Source: an uncultured Prevotellaceae bacterium
Lineage (GTDB): Bacteria; Bacteroidota; Bacteroidia; Bacteroidales; Bacteroidaceae
DNA: 18,679 nt
Assembly: GCA_947303695.1 (NCBI GenBank)
Contig: CAMYYX010000020.1
Location: forward strand, 1 to 18,679
Direction: 5' to 3'
Shown here: positions 8,391 to 15,138 of the stretch, piece by piece
Numbering within the stretch: the stretch's first letter is position 1
How the letters are laid out: each line of letters opens with the position of its first letter
The notes under the pieces: model-generated
What the model was told of the DNA's origin: nothing
The model's input: the letters and a program-made list of their open reading frames with translations, nothing else
Database searches by the model: none
Program-made: the position numbers and the translations under genes

Positions 8391-8432
8391 TTCATGCCGT
8401 GAGATTAATACAAAAACAAATACCAAAACAAC

Positions 8433-10490
8433 ATGAAGACTTTTACAATTAAAAATGCGCTACTTATTGCATGTTCAGCATTAATGCTTGGGCTGATAAG
8501 CTGTGATGACGATCCTGGTGTAGAGAACTACTATACCGCAAAGGGTGACATGGCAAGTACTTACCTGATTAACCATCCTGAAAGGTACAGCCAATTTGTT
8601 GAAATCATCAACAAGTCAAAACTTGTCAATTTAGACTTGCTGGGCACCTACGGTTCATATACCGTGTTTGCTCCCACCAATGAAGCTATTGAAGCTTACC
8701 TTGCTGGCAGAGGTATGACAAGTGTGGCAGACTTGTCAGTTACCGACTGTGATACCATCGCTGCAACTCACATCATCGAGCAGTCATTCTTCACGACGGA
8801 CTTCTCAGATGCAACGTTGCCTACTGCCAACATGCTCGACCGCTATCTCACCATCACTTGTGACTCAGACACTGTCAGTGGTCATATCGACATTGCTTAT
8901 TACATCAATGTTGACTCCAAGATTATCATTCATGACGACTCCGTTGAAAACGGTGTAGTTCATACCATGAACCACGTAATCAATGCCACATCGGAGATGC
9001 TGCCTGACTTATTGAAGAAAGACACAACCATCACCTTGTTCAACATGGCATTGGAACTGACACATCTTGCAGATTCAATGCAGGCATACATTGATGAGAG
9101 TTACACATGTTCGCCCGACTCATTCGAAGAAGGACATCCCTTCTTGGTTGGTGAGGAGTACGATATGGTGTACTATATGGAGAAACACTACTACGGATTC
9201 ACAGGATTCATTGAGAAAGATGAGGTCTATGCCGAACATGGAATCAACACCATTGAAGACTTGATAGCATACGCTAAGCAAGTTTATGACGACATGTACC
9301 CGGAAGATGCAAACGTAACGGATTACACAGACCGTCGTAACTCACTGAACAGATTCGTATCCTACCACTTCCTGCCATGTCGCATTATTTATAATATGCT
9401 GACGGCCGATAACAAACTGCTCAGTTCAAACTTCGACCGTAAGCACTGGGATGCATCCGACTGGTATGAGACCATGATGCCACACTCTATTTTGAAAGTG
9501 TCATTCCCATCTGGTTCAGAAGCTGGACGATATATCAACCGTCGTGGTGTTCAGAACCGTAAAGACTCACGCGGAGTGAAAGTTCCAGGCGCAAAGATCC
9601 TATCACCTACTGAATCTAAGGCTAACTTGATGGCTGTGAATGGTGTATATCATTATATTAAAGACATCATTACTTACGGACGTGAGACTCAGGAGGTTGT
9701 AATGAACGAACGTATTCGCGTCGATGCCACAGCATTGTCACCTGACTTCATGACCAGCGGTGCACGCGGCCATGCTGTAAACGGCACTGGCGGTTGTCCA
9801 CAGTACCCTGGAATGTACGGTCAAAAGAGTGGACAGATGTCACCTGATCCTGCAAAAAACAATACTCATTGTATCGGTTTCAAAGCAGGAACAGTCAAGA
9901 ACTTCATCTTCTCAGACGTGAATTCTCACCTACACCTCCGCCACCGTTATCTCAGTTTCTGGTGTTATTATGGTGACGAAATGGCCATCTGCGGACGCTA
10001 TGATGTGAAATTTAAATTACCACCAGTACCAGAAGGAGACTACGAATTCCGCATCCAGGCAATTATAAACGGAATGCCTACCCGTGGAATCATCCAAGTA
10101 TACATTGATGACAAACCTTGCGGTATTCCTATTGACATGCGTAAGAATGGCGACGATGCAAGTATTGGTTGGAGATCTGATGACGACCTTGGTGACGATG
10201 AAGCCATCTTGGCATACGATAAGTCACTTCACAACCGTGGTTGGATGAAGGGTTCTAAAGCTTACGGACCTACCAATGATGATGGTTCCGGTTCAAGAAA
10301 TCCGAACAGAAACACACCAGAAACAATGCGTCGTATCTACGCCACCTTCCACACCGACGGAAAGTCCGACCATTGGGTACGTGTACAACAAAAGTTGGAG
10401 TCGACAAATGGAACATTCCCATTCGATTATCTTGAGCTCTGTCCAAGAAGCGTTTACAACAACGAAATGTATCCAGAGGATCAGTGGTAA
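8433..10490 (+). CDS. FAS1 (fasciclin) domain surface lipoprotein
   Basis: Probable outer-membrane lipoprotein used in adhesion or glycan binding; ligand unknown. The 685-residue protein has a signal peptide and lipobox LISC with Cys24. It is followed by DDD, the kind of acidic tag that sends Bacteroidetes lipoproteins to the cell surface. Residues ~38-185 form a first FAS1 domain, with TVFAPTNEA (77-85) and the closing motif NGVVHTMNHVI (173-183). A second, more divergent FAS1-like domain spans ~195-415 and ends in NGVYHYIKDII. The last ~260 residues are a separate beta-rich domain with glycine-rich GGCPQYPGMYG and a segment VPEGDYEFRIQA, like a carbohydrate-binding sandwich; I do not recognise its family. 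In related organisms such proteins often sit beside susC/susD genes, but here the gene stands alone with its own promoter and terminator. Confidence 0.85.
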   Translation: MKTFTIKNALLIACSALMLGLISCDDDPGVENYYTAKGDMASTYLINHPERYSQFVEIINKSKLVNLDLLGTYGSYTVFAPTNEAIEAYLAGRGMTSVADLSVTDCDTIAATHIIEQSFFTTDFSDATLPTANMLDRYLTITCDSDTVSGHIDIAYYINVDSKIIIHDDSVENGVVHTMNHVINATSEMLPDLLKKDTTITLFNMALELTHLADSMQAYIDESYTCSPDSFEEGHPFLVGEEYDMVYYMEKHYYGFTGFIEKDEVYAEHGINTIEDLIAYAKQVYDDMYPEDANVTDYTDRRNSLNRFVSYHFLPCRIIYNMLTADNKLLSSNFDRKHWDASDWYETMMPHSILKVSFPSGSEAGRYINRRGVQNRKDSRGVKVPGAKILSPTESKANLMAVNGVYHYIKDIITYGRETQEVVMNERIRVDATALSPDFMTSGARGHAVNGTGGCPQYPGMYGQKSGQMSPDPAKNNTHCIGFKAGTVKNFIFSDVNSHLHLRHRYLSFWCYYGDEMAICGRYDVKFKLPPVPEGDYEFRIQAIINGMPTRGIIQVYIDDKPCGIPIDMRKNGDDASIGWRSDDDLGDDEAILAYDKSLHNRGWMKGSKAYGPTNDDGSGSRNPNRNTPETMRRIYATFHTDGKSDHWVRVQQKLESTNGTFPFDYLELCPRSVYNNEMYPEDQW

Positions 10491-10493
10491 AAC

Positions 10494-10554
10494 ATGCCTA
10501 TAGAATTAAAAACAGGGACTGCTATGCAATCCCTGTTTTTAATTCTATAGGCAT
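10494..10554. terminator. Bidirectional terminator with a 25-bp perfect palindrome
   Basis: A 25-bp arm (10494-10518) is repeated perfectly in inverted form at 10530-10554 around an 11-nt loop. The inner part is a classic terminator on both strands: A5, ACAGGGA stem, loop, TCCCTGT, T5. It begins 3 bp after the FAS1 stop codon. The outer AT-rich 14 bp of perfect pairing are not needed for termination and are unusual. Confidence 0.85.
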
Positions 10555-10579
10555 AAAAAAAGGGGTAACGCCTTACCCC
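10555..10579 (-). terminator. Intrinsic terminator, minus strand
   Basis: The 7-bp stem GGGGTAA (10562-10568) pairs with TTACCCC (10573-10579) around a 4-nt loop and is followed on the minus strand by seven T. It ends the putative small RNA and would also stop read-through from the lipoprotein gene at 10760-11368. Confidence 0.85.
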
Positions 10580-10617
10580 AAAATTGTTAACCTTAAATCT
10601 AATACTATGAAAAACAC
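10555..10617 (-). ncRNA. Putative small RNA of about 60 nt (promoter-to-terminator unit)
   Basis: A good Bacteroidetes promoter on the minus strand (10622-10651) predicts a start near 10615-10617. Only about 60 nt downstream lies a strong intrinsic terminator (10562-10579 hairpin with U7 at 10555-10561). No meaningful reading frame fits in this transcript. The body contains AGATTTAAGGTTAACAA, which I recall as a conserved-looking string in Bacteroidales intergenic regions; I cannot verify this or assign a family. The promoter-plus-terminator architecture is like that described for the Bacteroidales-1 RNA motif, but identity with that motif is not claimed. The unit lies downstream of, and in the same direction as, the NTF2-like lipoprotein gene. 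Confidence 0.55.
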
Positions 10618-10621
10618 GTTG

Positions 10622-10651
10622 CAAAGGTAATACTTTTCCTCAACATTGCAA
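10622..10651 (-). promoter_or_regulatory. Promoter of the putative small RNA
   Basis: Minus strand: TTGC at 10651-10648, 18 bp, then TACCTTTG at 10629-10622. This is TTG-N19-TAnnTTTG, a full match to the Bacteroidetes consensus. No minus-strand protein gene begins downstream before the terminator. Confidence 0.7.
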
Positions 10652-10688
10652 GCATTTTCTAGAAAAAGATGTCAACTTATTGATTTTT

Positions 10689-10733
10689 AGACCAAAAAGA
10701 AATCAATTTGTAATCAAATTGACAAATTGGTCT
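10689..10733. repeat. Imperfect AT-rich inverted repeat between convergent genes
   Basis: AGACCAA (10689-10695) pairs with TTGGTCT (10727-10733), and inside it CAATTTG (10704-10710) pairs with CAAATTG (10715-10721) around a TAAT loop, with an asymmetric internal loop. No T-tract follows on either strand, so it is a poor terminator. It lies between the end of the lipoprotein gene and the small RNA promoter and could be a protein-binding site or an mRNA 3'-end structure. Confidence 0.4.
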
Positions 10734-10759
10734 ATTCATCGCTCCATAGAAGTCCCAGA

Positions 10760-11368
10760 TTACATTTTTGGAATATCATTCTCCTTGACATATGTCTCAA
10801 GCATTCCAAGATATCCATCTTCATCATAGGCTTCTGGATCAAGCCAATTATTAACTTTCCATTCTCCATCTTCCAACAAGAGAATCATAGTAGTACCTGC
10901 GGTGTATTCATCCTCGTCATCGACAACCTTCCCTACTCCCGTACTGATGAGGCGTACTTGTACCTGCGCCTGATCCTGTGAAAGCATATCCACAGTGACT
11001 TGTTCAACAGAGAACGGAGGTACAAGGTCAAGGAGCCAATGATAACCTTCATCACCCATGAAACACATGTCTCCCTGAGCATCTTTGTCATACTGAGCGA
11101 TACGTTCTTTCATACTAAGATAATAGCTTGTACAGAACTCTTGTTCCAACTGTTGAAGATCTAACTCTCCGTTTTCATTCATCTCATTAAGACGTTCGTA
11201 AATCTTTTCCACTTGAGCCACGATAGCCTCTTTATTTACCTGCTCATCGACATCAGCTTGAACTGTTACCGTAGAATCACTGTCAACTTTCGTTTGTTGT
11301 GTTGCGTTACCACATGATGCCATAGCAACGACTGCAACCATGGCAAAACCATACATTACTTTTTTCAT
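10760..11368 (-). CDS. Lipoprotein with NTF2-like (DUF3828-like) domain
   Basis: Function unknown. The 202-residue product has a lipoprotein signal peptide ending MASC (Cys19), then a polar linker rich in Asp and Gln (to about residue 45). The rest is one compact alpha/beta domain. A helix contains VEKIYERLNEMNENGEL, then EFCTSYYLSMKERI, and the strands end in MILLLEDGEWKVNNWL. This order (helices, then a curved sheet with a GxWKV strand) is typical of NTF2-like proteins such as DUF3828, which often bind small ligands or act in envelope maintenance. No catalytic motif is evident. It follows the flavodoxin gene by 81 bp on the same strand, and a weak terminator-like hairpin lies between them. 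Family assignment is tentative. Confidence 0.7.
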   Translation of the reverse strand: MKKVMYGFAMVAVVAMASCGNATQQTKVDSDSTVTVQADVDEQVNKEAIVAQVEKIYERLNEMNENGELDLQQLEQEFCTSYYLSMKERIAQYDKDAQGDMCFMGDEGYHWLLDLVPPFSVEQVTVDMLSQDQAQVQVRLISTGVGKVVDDEDEYTAGTTMILLLEDGEWKVNNWLDPEAYDEDGYLGMLETYVKENDIPKM

Positions 11369-11389
11369 GTTGTTTGATTATTGATTGAT

Positions 11390-11408
11390 AAAAACAAGTT
11401 TCCACTTG
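11390..11408 (-). terminator. Weak terminator-like hairpin between the two lipoprotein genes
   Basis: On the minus strand CAAGT-GGAA-ACTTG (11408-11395) forms a 5-bp stem with a GNRA-type tetraloop, followed by TTTTT. It directly abuts a second hairpin, GGTATA (11408-11413) with TATACC (11420-11425). The pair could partly stop flavodoxin transcription before the next gene or shape the leader of that gene. The low GC content makes it weak. Confidence 0.35.
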
Positions 11409-11449
11409 GTATATTGATTTATACCTTATTATAATTATTATAATATATG

Positions 11450-12094
11450 TTACTCTTCTTCCTGTTGAATAGTATAACCTATATCCGTCAACCATTTCGC
11501 TATTTGCTTCTTTCCACCTCGCACTTCATGCCCATAAATGGCAAACTCACCTTTCACGATCGCCTTCGGATAAGCCTTTCGTACAGCTTCAGCACATTGG
11601 CCTAGCCCTGAACCCTCATGAGTTGTGAATGGTATCAGCGTTTTGTTTGACAAATCGTATTTCTTGAAGAACGTAAACATGACCTGCGGGTAAGTCCCCC
11701 ACCACACAGGACCTCCGATGAACACAGTCTTGTATTGATCAAGGTTTTTAAGTTCATCTTGGAATTCAGGTAATAGTCCCTCTTTCTGCTCCTGTTTGGC
11801 TAGTTCACACAATGACTCATAAGCCATTCCATCGTATTTGTCAATAACCAGTTCAAACAAATCAGCGCCAATCAATTCATGAATATAATCGGCAACGATC
11901 TTCGTGTTTCCTACCTCCACATCACCTACTGCATAATTGTCTCCGGCATGCGAGAAGAACACAACCAACGCCTTTTCATTCTTTTCCATAGTTTCGTCAT
12001 TTACTGTCGTCTGTTTAGAATTCCCTATATTATTGTTACATGCCAAGATTGTACATAACACAAATACAGCAGTAATCATTTTCTTGATGTTCAT
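11450..12094 (-). CDS. Membrane-anchored flavodoxin (flavodoxin_4-like lipoprotein)
   Basis: Predicted FMN-binding flavodoxin-fold protein exported as a lipoprotein. The signal peptide ends LAC with Cys19. A linker to about residue 40 is followed by the flavodoxin domain. It starts KALVVFFSHAGDNY, then VGNTKIVADYI, which together form the FMN phosphate loop. KTVFIGGPVWWGTYPQVMFTFF provides the aromatic residues around the flavin ring, and LIPFTTHEGSGLG is the third loop. Total length is 214 residues. Flavodoxins are normally cytoplasmic electron carriers, so lipid anchoring implies a role in the periplasm or at the membrane. A consensus promoter lies upstream with an ~84-nt leader containing a small hairpin (GTCGC 12155-12159, GCGAC 12166-12170). 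The partner protein is unknown. Confidence 0.85.
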   Translation of the reverse strand: MNIKKMITAVFVLCTILACNNNIGNSKQTTVNDETMEKNEKALVVFFSHAGDNYAVGDVEVGNTKIVADYIHELIGADLFELVIDKYDGMAYESLCELAKQEQKEGLLPEFQDELKNLDQYKTVFIGGPVWWGTYPQVMFTFFKKYDLSNKTLIPFTTHEGSGLGQCAEAVRKAYPKAIVKGEFAIYGHEVRGGKKQIAKWLTDIGYTIQQEEE

Positions 12095-12184
12095 AAGATA
12101 ATTGGGTTTTAGATTGTTAATGATGTAATGTTAGTCAGTTAGTTCAATGCACTGGTCGCTCTCCTGCGACAGAGGATTTACCTG

Positions 12185-12214
12185 CAAATATACTACTTTT
12201 TTGTGACTCTGCAA
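12185..12214 (-). promoter_or_regulatory. Promoter of the flavodoxin lipoprotein gene
   Basis: Minus strand: TTG at 12214-12212, 19 bp, TATATTTG at 12192-12185, an exact Bacteroidetes consensus. The start would be near 12178, well before the ATG at 12094. It is divergent from the menA promoter 30 bp away. Confidence 0.8.
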
Positions 12215-12243
12215 TTTTTTTAAGGAAAAAACTTAAAATAATG

Positions 12244-12275
12244 TTTGGCAGATTCAACGAAATGCTATATCTTTG
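12244..12275 (+). promoter_or_regulatory. Promoter of menA
   Basis: TTTG (12244-12247), 20 bp, TATCTTTG (12268-12275). The predicted start near 12281 means translation cannot begin at the ATG at 12241, which would put the promoter inside the gene; it fixes the start downstream. Confidence 0.8.
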
Positions 12276-12294
12276 CGACTCGATTTCAAGAAGA

Positions 12295-13224
12295 ATGAAA
12301 AATATGAAGAATAAAGAGATAACTGTAAACTCCCCAAAAGCATGGTTTTTGGGTATCCGACCATCCAGCTTGGGAGGAGCATTGATGACGGTTTTTGTTG
12401 GGTCAGGACTAGCACATGGTACATCGCCAGAAACTTTCTCATGGCCTGTAGCTATTCTTTGTGCACTCTTCGCGTGTCTCATGCAGGTATCAGCAAACCT
12501 TATCAACGACGTAGTGGATTTCAAACGAGGACTTGACAAAGAGACCCCAGAACGAATAGACCGCATCTACGCCAACGGGCTACTGACTCGTAGGGCGATG
12601 AATATCGGTATAGCGGTTTGCCTCATTTTAGGCGGATTAGTCGGACTGACCATTTTGTACTTAGTGAAGGATTATCTGGCATGGGGTGGATGGGAGATTG
12701 TGTTAACAGGAGTGATTGTGGTCGCCTGCACTTTCCTCTACAGCACTGTGTTTGCCTATCACGGATTAGGTGACCTGGCTGTATTAATGTGTTTCGGGTT
12801 GATTCCCGTATGCGGCACCTTCTACGTGTTGACTTACACAATGGTATACGATGCCCTTTGGGTAGCCATCATCGCAGGAGCGTCCATTGACACACTCTTA
12901 ATTTTAAATAACTACCGCGACCGTGACGAAGACCCTTTGGCAGGCAAGTTCACGAGTGTGGTAGTCCTAGGCGAAAAATTTGGGCGTTATCTCTATCTAT
13001 TTGCAGGACTGCTTTGTATTGTGATGCTCATATTAGTTTTCCTTGACAAACGCATCTCATGGATAGGGCTGCTCTATACTGCCATTCCTTATCTAGCCCT
13101 GCATATCATGGCATGGGTGAAGATGAACCGCATCAGAAAGGGTGACGGACTGAACGCACTCTATTACGAGACACCAAGGAACTTTACGATTCTTGGCATC
13201 CTGCTGACTATTGCACTTTGGTAA
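12295..13224 (+). CDS. menA: 1,4-dihydroxy-2-naphthoate polyprenyltransferase (MenA, UbiA family)
   Basis: Inner-membrane enzyme that attaches a polyprenyl chain to 1,4-dihydroxy-2-naphthoate, giving demethylmenaquinone. The 309-residue protein has both aspartate-rich UbiA motifs that hold the Mg-diphosphate. The first is NDVVDFKRGLD at 71-81; the second is NNYRDRDED at 205-213. About eight hydrophobic segments are visible. WFLGIRPSSLGGAL near the N-terminus is characteristic of MenA. The start is set at ATG 12295 (ATG 12304 is possible) because the promoter occupies 12244-12275; the frame is open further up to 12241 but would lie in untranscribed DNA. The stop codon is immediately followed by the stop of the convergent SDR gene, with no base between them. 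No other men genes are in the window. Confidence 0.92.
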   Translation: MKNMKNKEITVNSPKAWFLGIRPSSLGGALMTVFVGSGLAHGTSPETFSWPVAILCALFACLMQVSANLINDVVDFKRGLDKETPERIDRIYANGLLTRRAMNIGIAVCLILGGLVGLTILYLVKDYLAWGGWEIVLTGVIVVACTFLYSTVFAYHGLGDLAVLMCFGLIPVCGTFYVLTYTMVYDALWVAIIAGASIDTLLILNNYRDRDEDPLAGKFTSVVVLGEKFGRYLYLFAGLLCIVMLILVFLDKRISWIGLLYTAIPYLALHIMAWVKMNRIRKGDGLNALYYETPRNFTILGILLTIALW

Positions 13225-14262
13225 TTATTTCAATAGTTCGATAGTGCGGCAGATGGCATCATCGATTTTATAGTGTGGAAAGAATCCGATGCCCCGCAGA
13301 CGTGAACTGTCTAGGATAGCTCGAGTGGCAATACTGAATCCACGGGATTCAATATCTGACGGCAGGTTGAACACAACCTGCTTGCCATTGTAAGCAGCGC
13401 AACATGCTGCAAAATCACGTAGACGGACATCGCAATCGGGATTGCTTATGTTATAAGGGACTCCTATTTCACCATGTAGCAATACATGAAGCATCGCAGC
13501 TACAGCATCGGCTACATAGGTATAAGAGAAGAATTGCTCACCTCGGCTTTTTAGTACAATATCCTCACCTGCAATGGCATTTCTGATGAATTGTGACGAG
13601 GCCTTCGTGTCGGAAAGAAGCATGGTAGGGCCAAATACCCGCGAGAGCCTTACAATCTTGACTTGCACTCCTCGCTCTGCAAGATAAGACTGGCATAAAG
13701 CTTCGCAAGTTCGCTTCGACTCAGGATAGCACGAACGGGCATTGGAAAGGTTCAGTGTACCGGTGTAGTCCTCCACAAACTCATCTTCTCCTTTTGCATT
13801 ACCATAGACCTCGACCGTTGACGGGTAAAGGACGGTAGCTCCATATTGTTCAGCCAACTGCAATGCATGTTCAGCCCCTTTTGTATTAATAAGAATCGTT
13901 TCAATCGGGAACTGTGAATAGGCCAGTGGATGCGTATTGCTGGCAAGGGGGATAATATAATCGAGCGTTGAAAGCTGAGAATTGAGAGTGGAAAAGGGCA
14001 TTGTGATGTCATGCTCCAAAAATTGGAAACAAGGATGGTCGAAATATTCGCCAAGACGTTCTTTGGCCTTCTCCTTGCTACGTCCCACGGCAAAAACACG
14101 GACATCACCCAACGCCATAAGGGCATCAATCAGATGTACTCCTATCAATCCAGTAGCACCAGTAATCAGAAAACTCTTATTATGGATTTGTTCTATTCCC
14201 TTGACAGAAAGGATATTGGCGATGTCCTCCTGATATAGTTTATGTTGTTTATTAAGTGCCAT
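13225..14262 (-). CDS. NAD-dependent epimerase/dehydratase, extended SDR family
   Basis: Probable nucleotide-sugar or sugar-phosphate modifying oxidoreductase. The 345-residue protein has the Rossmann motif GATGLIG (35-41), LASNTHP (106-112), Ser148 in YPSTVEVYG, and the catalytic YxxxK at Tyr179-Lys183, all in normal positions for the extended SDR family. The gene lies 13 bp downstream of the IspD-like gene and should be in the same transcript. This suggests it makes or modifies the polyol or sugar that the cytidylyltransferase activates. The substrate cannot be told from sequence. Residues 91-100 (STLNSQLSTL) between the DITMPF and DYIIPLAS elements are encoded by a low-complexity repeat and look like a loop insertion. 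Confidence 0.87.
   Translation of the reverse strand: MALNKQHKLYQEDIANILSVKGIEQIHNKSFLITGATGLIGVHLIDALMALGDVRVFAVGRSKEKAKERLGEYFDHPCFQFLEHDITMPFSTLNSQLSTLDYIIPLASNTHPLAYSQFPIETILINTKGAEHALQLAEQYGATVLYPSTVEVYGNAKGEDEFVEDYTGTLNLSNARSCYPESKRTCEALCQSYLAERGVQVKIVRLSRVFGPTMLLSDTKASSQFIRNAIAGEDIVLKSRGEQFFSYTYVADAVAAMLHVLLHGEIGVPYNISNPDCDVRLRDFAACCAAYNGKQVVFNLPSDIESRGFSIATRAILDSSRLRGIGFFPHYKIDDAICRTIELLK
13965..13991 (-). repeat. In-frame CTCTCAATTCTCAGCT-type repeat inside the SDR gene
   Basis: The minus strand reads CCACTCTCAATTCTCAGC then TTTCAACGC, a degenerate run of 9-10-base units encoding STLNSQLSTL. It replaces the usual short loop after the fourth strand of the Rossmann fold. Closely related to the insert at 6001-6041. 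Confidence 0.6.
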
Positions 14263-14275
14263 ATAGCATCTGCAT

Positions 14276-14986
14276 CTAAATCTTGTCTTTTGCTAAATAT
14301 CCCTTAAATATCTCCAAATCGTCAGGAGTGGTGAGTTTGATGTTCTTATCGCTACCTGCGGCAAAATGTAATGTAACACCTAACTCCACCATCATCGTGT
14401 TCGTATAGTGCGATCCACCTATACCGATTCCCTTTTCAAATGCCTCATGGTATTTCCGGTCAATCAATCCGAATTGATAAGCTTGAGGAGTAGACACTCT
14501 ACGAATGGTCTCGCGAGGTATAAATTTGGATGTGGTTAACATATCATCCTCGTTAACGATAAAAATCTGCTCGTTATATGGCATAGAAGTAACCGCATTC
14601 CCATATTGCTGAGCCTTCCTAATAACATCTGTCAACACCTCGGCATCGACCAACGGACGAATACCATCGTGTATAATGATGATATCATCCTCGGAACATT
14701 TATCCTCAAGGGCAAATACTCCATTACGTATAGACTCTTGAACCATAGCTCCGCCAGTTACAATCCATTTCAGTTTTGAGATGTTGTAATGCTGCGCATA
14801 CGACCAAACGGTATCTTCCCACCCTTCAATACAAACCACCTCGATAGCATCGACCATAGGGTGCTTTTCGAATCCCTCAAGTGTATACAGCAATATCGGT
14901 TTGTCGTACACGTTGATGAATTGTTTGGGAATACTCTGTCCCATTCTATTGCCGACTCCTCCGGCTACAATAACTGCGATTGTCAT
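14276..14986 (-). CDS. IspD/TarI-family cytidylyltransferase (probably CDP-polyol forming)
   Basis: Predicted to transfer CMP from CTP to a phosphorylated polyol. The 236-residue protein has the nucleotide loop VAGGVGNRMG (7-16) with PKQF (20-23). It also has HDGIRP (106-111), STPQAY (165-170) and NIKLTTPDDLE (215-225), all hallmarks of the IspD family. Two points argue against the housekeeping MEP-pathway role. HDGIRP replaces the HDAARP of typical IspD. The region that reads like TDDxxxxE in IspD is YTNTMMVELG (194-203), without the aspartates. These forms are, as I recall, those of paralogs in capsule and teichoic-acid-type loci. The neighbours (SDR, LicD) support CDP-ribitol or a related product; this is inference. 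Its promoter is at 15028-15059. Confidence 0.82.
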   Translation of the reverse strand: MTIAVIVAGGVGNRMGQSIPKQFINVYDKPILLYTLEGFEKHPMVDAIEVVCIEGWEDTVWSYAQHYNISKLKWIVTGGAMVQESIRNGVFALEDKCSEDDIIIIHDGIRPLVDAEVLTDVIRKAQQYGNAVTSMPYNEQIFIVNEDDMLTTSKFIPRETIRRVSTPQAYQFGLIDRKYHEAFEKGIGIGGSHYTNTMMVELGVTLHFAAGSDKNIKLTTPDDLEIFKGYLAKDKI

Positions 14987-15027
14987 ATCTACGCTGTTTT
15001 TTCAATATTTATCTTTCATATTAGTTA

Positions 15028-15059
15028 CAAAGGTATGGATTACTTTTCGTTCCCGCAAA
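15028..15059 (-). promoter_or_regulatory. Promoter of the IspD-like/SDR operon
   Basis: Minus strand: TTTG (15059-15056), 20 bp, TACCTTTG (15035-15028). The start would be near 15021, giving a leader of about 35 nt before the ATG at 14986. Confidence 0.8.
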
Positions 15060-15085
15060 TAAAACACCTCAAAAATATCAAAGAG

Positions 15086-15117
15086 TTTCTTCAGATAGAA
15101 AATAATTGCTATATTTG
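15086..15117 (+). promoter_or_regulatory. Promoter of the LicD gene
   Basis: TTTC (15086-15089) as an imperfect -33 box, 20 bp, TATATTTG (15110-15117) as a perfect -7 box. The predicted start near 15124 lies after the TTG at 15106 and before the ATG at 15139, and so fixes the LicD start codon. Confidence 0.75.
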
Positions 15118-15138
15118 CAATCGAAAACGAGCAAAACA

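Noticed and set aside
10607..10630. Tiny plus-strand frame MKNTLQR followed by a stop, opposite the small RNA promoter
   Set aside because: No plus-strand promoter was found after the FAS1 terminator; the bases are explained by the minus-strand start region and -7 box.
14276..14986. Housekeeping ispD of the MEP isoprenoid pathway
   Set aside because: Not fully excluded, but the altered HDGIRP and TNTM motifs and the SDR/LicD neighbours fit a glycan-related paralog better; a whole-genome check is needed.
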